Assembly: GCA_016271365.2 (NCBI GenBank)
Contig: JADMNL010000022.1
Coordinates: forward strand, 220,262,501 to 220,326,500
DNA length: 64,000 nucleotides
Source of the DNA: Neoceratodus forsteri
Lineage: Eukaryota > Chordata > Ceratodontiformes > Ceratodontidae
Direction of reading: 5' to 3'
The notes below the pieces were generated by a model. The model was not told the DNA's origin, searched no databases, and worked only from the letters and a program-made list of their open reading frames with translations. The translations under genes were made by a program, and so were the position numbers. Shown piece after piece: positions 61,152-64,000 of the stretch. Positions within the stretch are counted from its first letter, which is position 1; the number at the start of each line of letters is the position of its first letter.

Positions 61152-63440
61152 GACTTCAGGGGGGCGGATTTTAAGGAAATGGGAAAGATCCTTAAGGAGC
61201 ATTTGGATGGGATTGGGTCAGACATTGACGCTGATAGTAGGTGGGAAATTATCAGGAGAGGGGTGCAGGATGCTACCAGCACCTGTGCAAGAGTAAGACG
61301 AAAATGTGGTAGGGCCCATAAACCCTGCTGGTGGACCAGGGAGGTCCAGGAGGTGGTGCAGAGAAAGAAAGCAGCCTATAGGCAGTTGAAGTGCTCAAGG
61401 AGTGAAAGGGATCAAGGGGAGTACGAGCTGATGGCTAGAAGGGTCACTAAGGTGGTGAGGCGGCTAAGGCAGGAAGGAGCAGAACCTGGCCAGGAAATTG
61501 GAGAGGAACAAGGGTTCTTTAGATACATTGAGGGAAAAACAAAAGGTGAAGGGGCAGATTAGCAGAGATAAAACAGGGAGAGATGGGCACACAAGAGCAG
61601 GGAGCAGGCTGGCGGTACAAATAAGTACTTCACCTCAGTTTTCACCAAGGGAAAATGAGGGTGCTGCATCATACATGGGAGAACAGTGACACTGAGGAGG
61701 GGGGGACCCTTACCGATTGGCAGGTCTGGGGAGAGGGGGAGGCATCACTGGCAGGAGGAAGGGGAGTCTAAGCAGGGAGAAGAGGTAGTGGAAGTGGAAA
61801 TCACAATACAGAGAGTGAGGGAAGCCCTCAGGTCCCTTAAGACAGAGAAAACACCGGGGCCAGATAAATTACATCCCAGAGTGCTGAAGGAACTTGTGGA
61901 TGTCCTGTCGAAACCCCTGGCGGAACTTTTCACCATCTCTCTGAGGACAGGGTGGGTGCCCCAGGACTGGAAGGTGGTGCATATAGTGCCTATCCACAAG
62001 GGCGGATCAAGGGAGGTAGTAGGGAACTACAGGCCTGTCAGCCTGACATTGGTGGTGGGCAAGGCGATGGAGGGCATTGTCAAGGAGAGGCTTGGGGGGG
62101 ACCTGGAAAAGTCAGAGTGCCTGGATGACAGACAGCATGGATTCATCCCGGGGAAATCATGTCAGACACACCTTGTGGAGCTCTATGACTGGGTGATGAA
62201 TGCCTTGGACCTGGGTAGACCAGTGGACGTCCTCTTTCTATACTTCACCAAGGCATTTGACTCTGTTCCTCCAATGGGCATGTTGGATAAGCTGGGAGAA
62301 GAGGGGGTGGGGAACCAGATGATCAGATGGATAGGCAATTGGTTCCAGGACCGGACCCAGAGGGTTGGAGTTGGCGGGATAGTCTCATCCCCAAGGAGGG
62401 TCATTAGTGGGGTCCCACATGGATCAGTCCTTGGGCCCCTCCTGTTCAACGCCTACATCTCTGACATATGGACAGGTATCAGGAGTGAGATGAGTCTCTT
62501 TGCGGATGACTCAAAACTGGAGGTGGTGGTGGTTGGGGAGGAGGGAGGTGGCCTACAGGGGACCTGGAGGCTCTGGAAAGATGGTCTAGAAAGTGGAGCT
62601 GAGGTTCAATGCAGAAATGCAGGTACTGCACCTGGGGGCCAGAAATCTGGGCCAAGGTGTACACCCTGGGAGACTGCTACAAGTCTCGATGGCTGAGAGG
62701 GACCTGGGGTGGTGGTGGATGTCAAGATGAACAACTCGGAGACTTGTAGGAGGCAGCAGCCAAGGCCAACAGGATGCTGGGATGCATGCATAGGGATTAC
62801 CTCCAGAAGGAGGAAGTGATATCCTCTGTATAACTTCTTGGTGAGGCCCCACCTTCAGTACTGCATGCAGTTTTGGAGGCCACAACTTAAAGAGGACATT
62901 AAACTCCTGGAGAGGTCAGAGGAGGGCAACCAAAATGATTTGGGGCTTGGGGACAGGGACCTATGAGGAAAGGCTCGAAGAGCTAAATATGTACACACTG
63001 GAAGAGAAAAGGGACCGAGGGGACATGATAGAGGTCTTCAGGTACATGAAGGGGGTAAATAGGGGAGGAACAGTCAGGGTGTTTTGAAGGAAGAAGGACA
63101 GGACCACTAGAGGGCATGGGTGGAAGCTGGAAGGGGGGAAGATTCAGGGGAGAAAGGAGGAGGTGCTACTTCACTGAGAGGGTGGTGGAGGCATGGAATG
63201 CGCTGCTTAGGGGGCTGGTGGAGGCAGAGATGGTGGAGGGTTCAAGAGGGGGGTGGGACAGGTACAGGGCAAGGGTTCTGGAAGCAAAATCCAATGCAGC
63301 GAGAATATCCAGAACTGGGAAGGGAGAAGCCAGAGAAGGCGAGGGGGGCAGAAAGGTCAGCTTCCAGGGTGGGGACTGATCAAATGAGCAGATGTGAAAG
63401 ACTGTTAGGCCTATTCTGCTGGCATTTTAGTATGTATGTT
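61152..63440 (+). mobile_element. CR1-type LINE, long copy
   Basis: It starts in frame with DFRGADFKEMGKILKEHLDG and continues with CWWTREVQEVVQRKKAAYRQ to a stop near 61560. The frame 61686-62696 carries the reverse transcriptase: TPGPDKLHPRVLKELVD, LSKPLAELFTISLRTGWVPQ, VHIVPIHKGGSREVVGNYRP, DRQHGFIPGKSCQTHLVELY, FTKAFDSVPP, GVPHGSVLGPLLFNAYISD and FADDSKLE with intact FADD. After 62560 frames break, but the C-terminal FRGERRRCYFTERVVEAWNA follows near 63140. It is the longest CR1 copy in the window. Frame breaks show it is not active. Confidence 0.9.
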
Positions 63441-63459
63441 AGATGTATGTATTTATTGT

Positions 63460-63755
63460 TAGGGCTATACAGAATGTGAAATTCCGCTGTCAGGATTGGT
63501 GCAGACTGGCAATTCTGCTTCCCAAAATGCTTTTCAGAATTTCTCTTTAAATTCAGAGCAATTCAGAAAAGTGTTTCTGTCTTAACAGTGGAATAATTTT
63601 CCACAGATCTGTGAAAAAGAATCCAAGGTTTAGGTAAAAAACATTTTTGCATGTGGGATGTCGGCATTCCTCTACTGACAGAATTTTGTGTAATTTTCCC
63701 AAACTCCGTGGAGTTGCATTCTGTTGGAATTTTAACATTCCGCACAGTCTGATTC
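63460..63755. mobile_element. MITE with AATTCC-rich inverted ends
   Basis: The left end GGGCTATACAGAATGTGAAA then TTCCG is mirrored by GGAATTTTAACATTCCGCAC then AGTC at the right end. About 295 bp, no coding capacity. Confidence 0.62.
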
Positions 63756-63894
63756 ATCATGTTCATTCGACAATGAATAAGACAAACCTTGAGACAGTCT
63801 TCAGATCTCAAGTTATAATCAGATAACTACAAAGATAAGAGCTACAAAATAAAAGATGCGACATAATCCTTTGTTCAAAATTTTTATAACCATC

Positions 63895-64000
63895 TCTTGG
63901 GTTTATCATCTCCGATGACCTTAAGGTAGGGAAACAGAGCAACACGGCAGTGGGTAAAGCAAATAGGATGCTGGGATGCATAGGTAGGGGCATCACCAGC
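63895..64000 (+). mobile_element. CR1 fragment running off the window
   Basis: The translation includes FIISDDLKVGKQSNTAVGKA and NRMLGCIGRGITS, a CR1 reverse-transcriptase block seen in the other copies. Confidence 0.8.

Overview
The window is vertebrate nuclear DNA. Genes are split into short exons with GT/AG borders, introns run to 12 kb or more, and most of the sequence is transposable elements and tandem repeats: CR1-, L2- and Rex1-like LINEs, tRNA-type SINEs, MITEs and minisatellites. The mix suggests a large-genome tetrapod; I lean to an amphibian such as a caecilian, at low confidence. || All genic content I recognise is on the minus strand, so transcription runs from high to low coordinates. 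Gene 1 (about 34.4 kb down to 0) reads in order as a 39-nt mini-exon (34362-34400), four exons of one NIDO domain (27314-27441, 23494-23775, 22696-22833, 17332-17491), an exon with a TILa/VWC-like cysteine module and the first half of a von Willebrand D (VWD) domain (12946-13355), and an exon with the second half of VWD (3-366). All splice phases agree. NIDO, then a cysteine module, then VWD is the N-terminal plan of alpha-tectorin, a secreted extracellular-matrix glycoprotein of the inner ear. The signal-peptide exon was not found, and the C8, TIL and later modules lie beyond coordinate 1. || Gene 2 (about 59.2 to 38.1 kb) lies upstream on the same strand. It has a TIL exon (59031-59232), a TILa plus VWD first-half exon (56184-56568), a VWD second-half exon (48787-49070) and a C8 exon (38077-38341). 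Its cysteine frameworks are mostly kept but its reading frames are broken by many small indels. Either it is a decaying tandem relative of gene 1, or the assembly carries base-level indel errors. A relic of its C8 exon start lies near 42.2 kb. || The rest is repeats. A 6.7-kb array of 25-bp units (about 830-7590) fills much of the last intron of gene 1; a 60-bp array lies at 9.64-10.41 kb, a 29-bp array at 24.0-25.0 kb and a GA-rich tract at 25.06-26.26 kb. LINE copies lie at 8.1-9.1, 19.2-21.5, 29.8-32.9, 35.2-37.5, 39.1-41.4, 44.7-47.9 (a nearly intact L2-type element), 49.2-49.7, 55.8-56.1 and 61.2-63.4 kb. || The most unusual structure is a roughly 5-kb interrupted palindrome (49881-54841). 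Its arms carry 24-bp tandem repeats and surround a 1.1-kb core. The right arm has been expanded by a SINE-bearing segment and a hairpin MITE. It looks like a foldback-type element or an inverted duplication.
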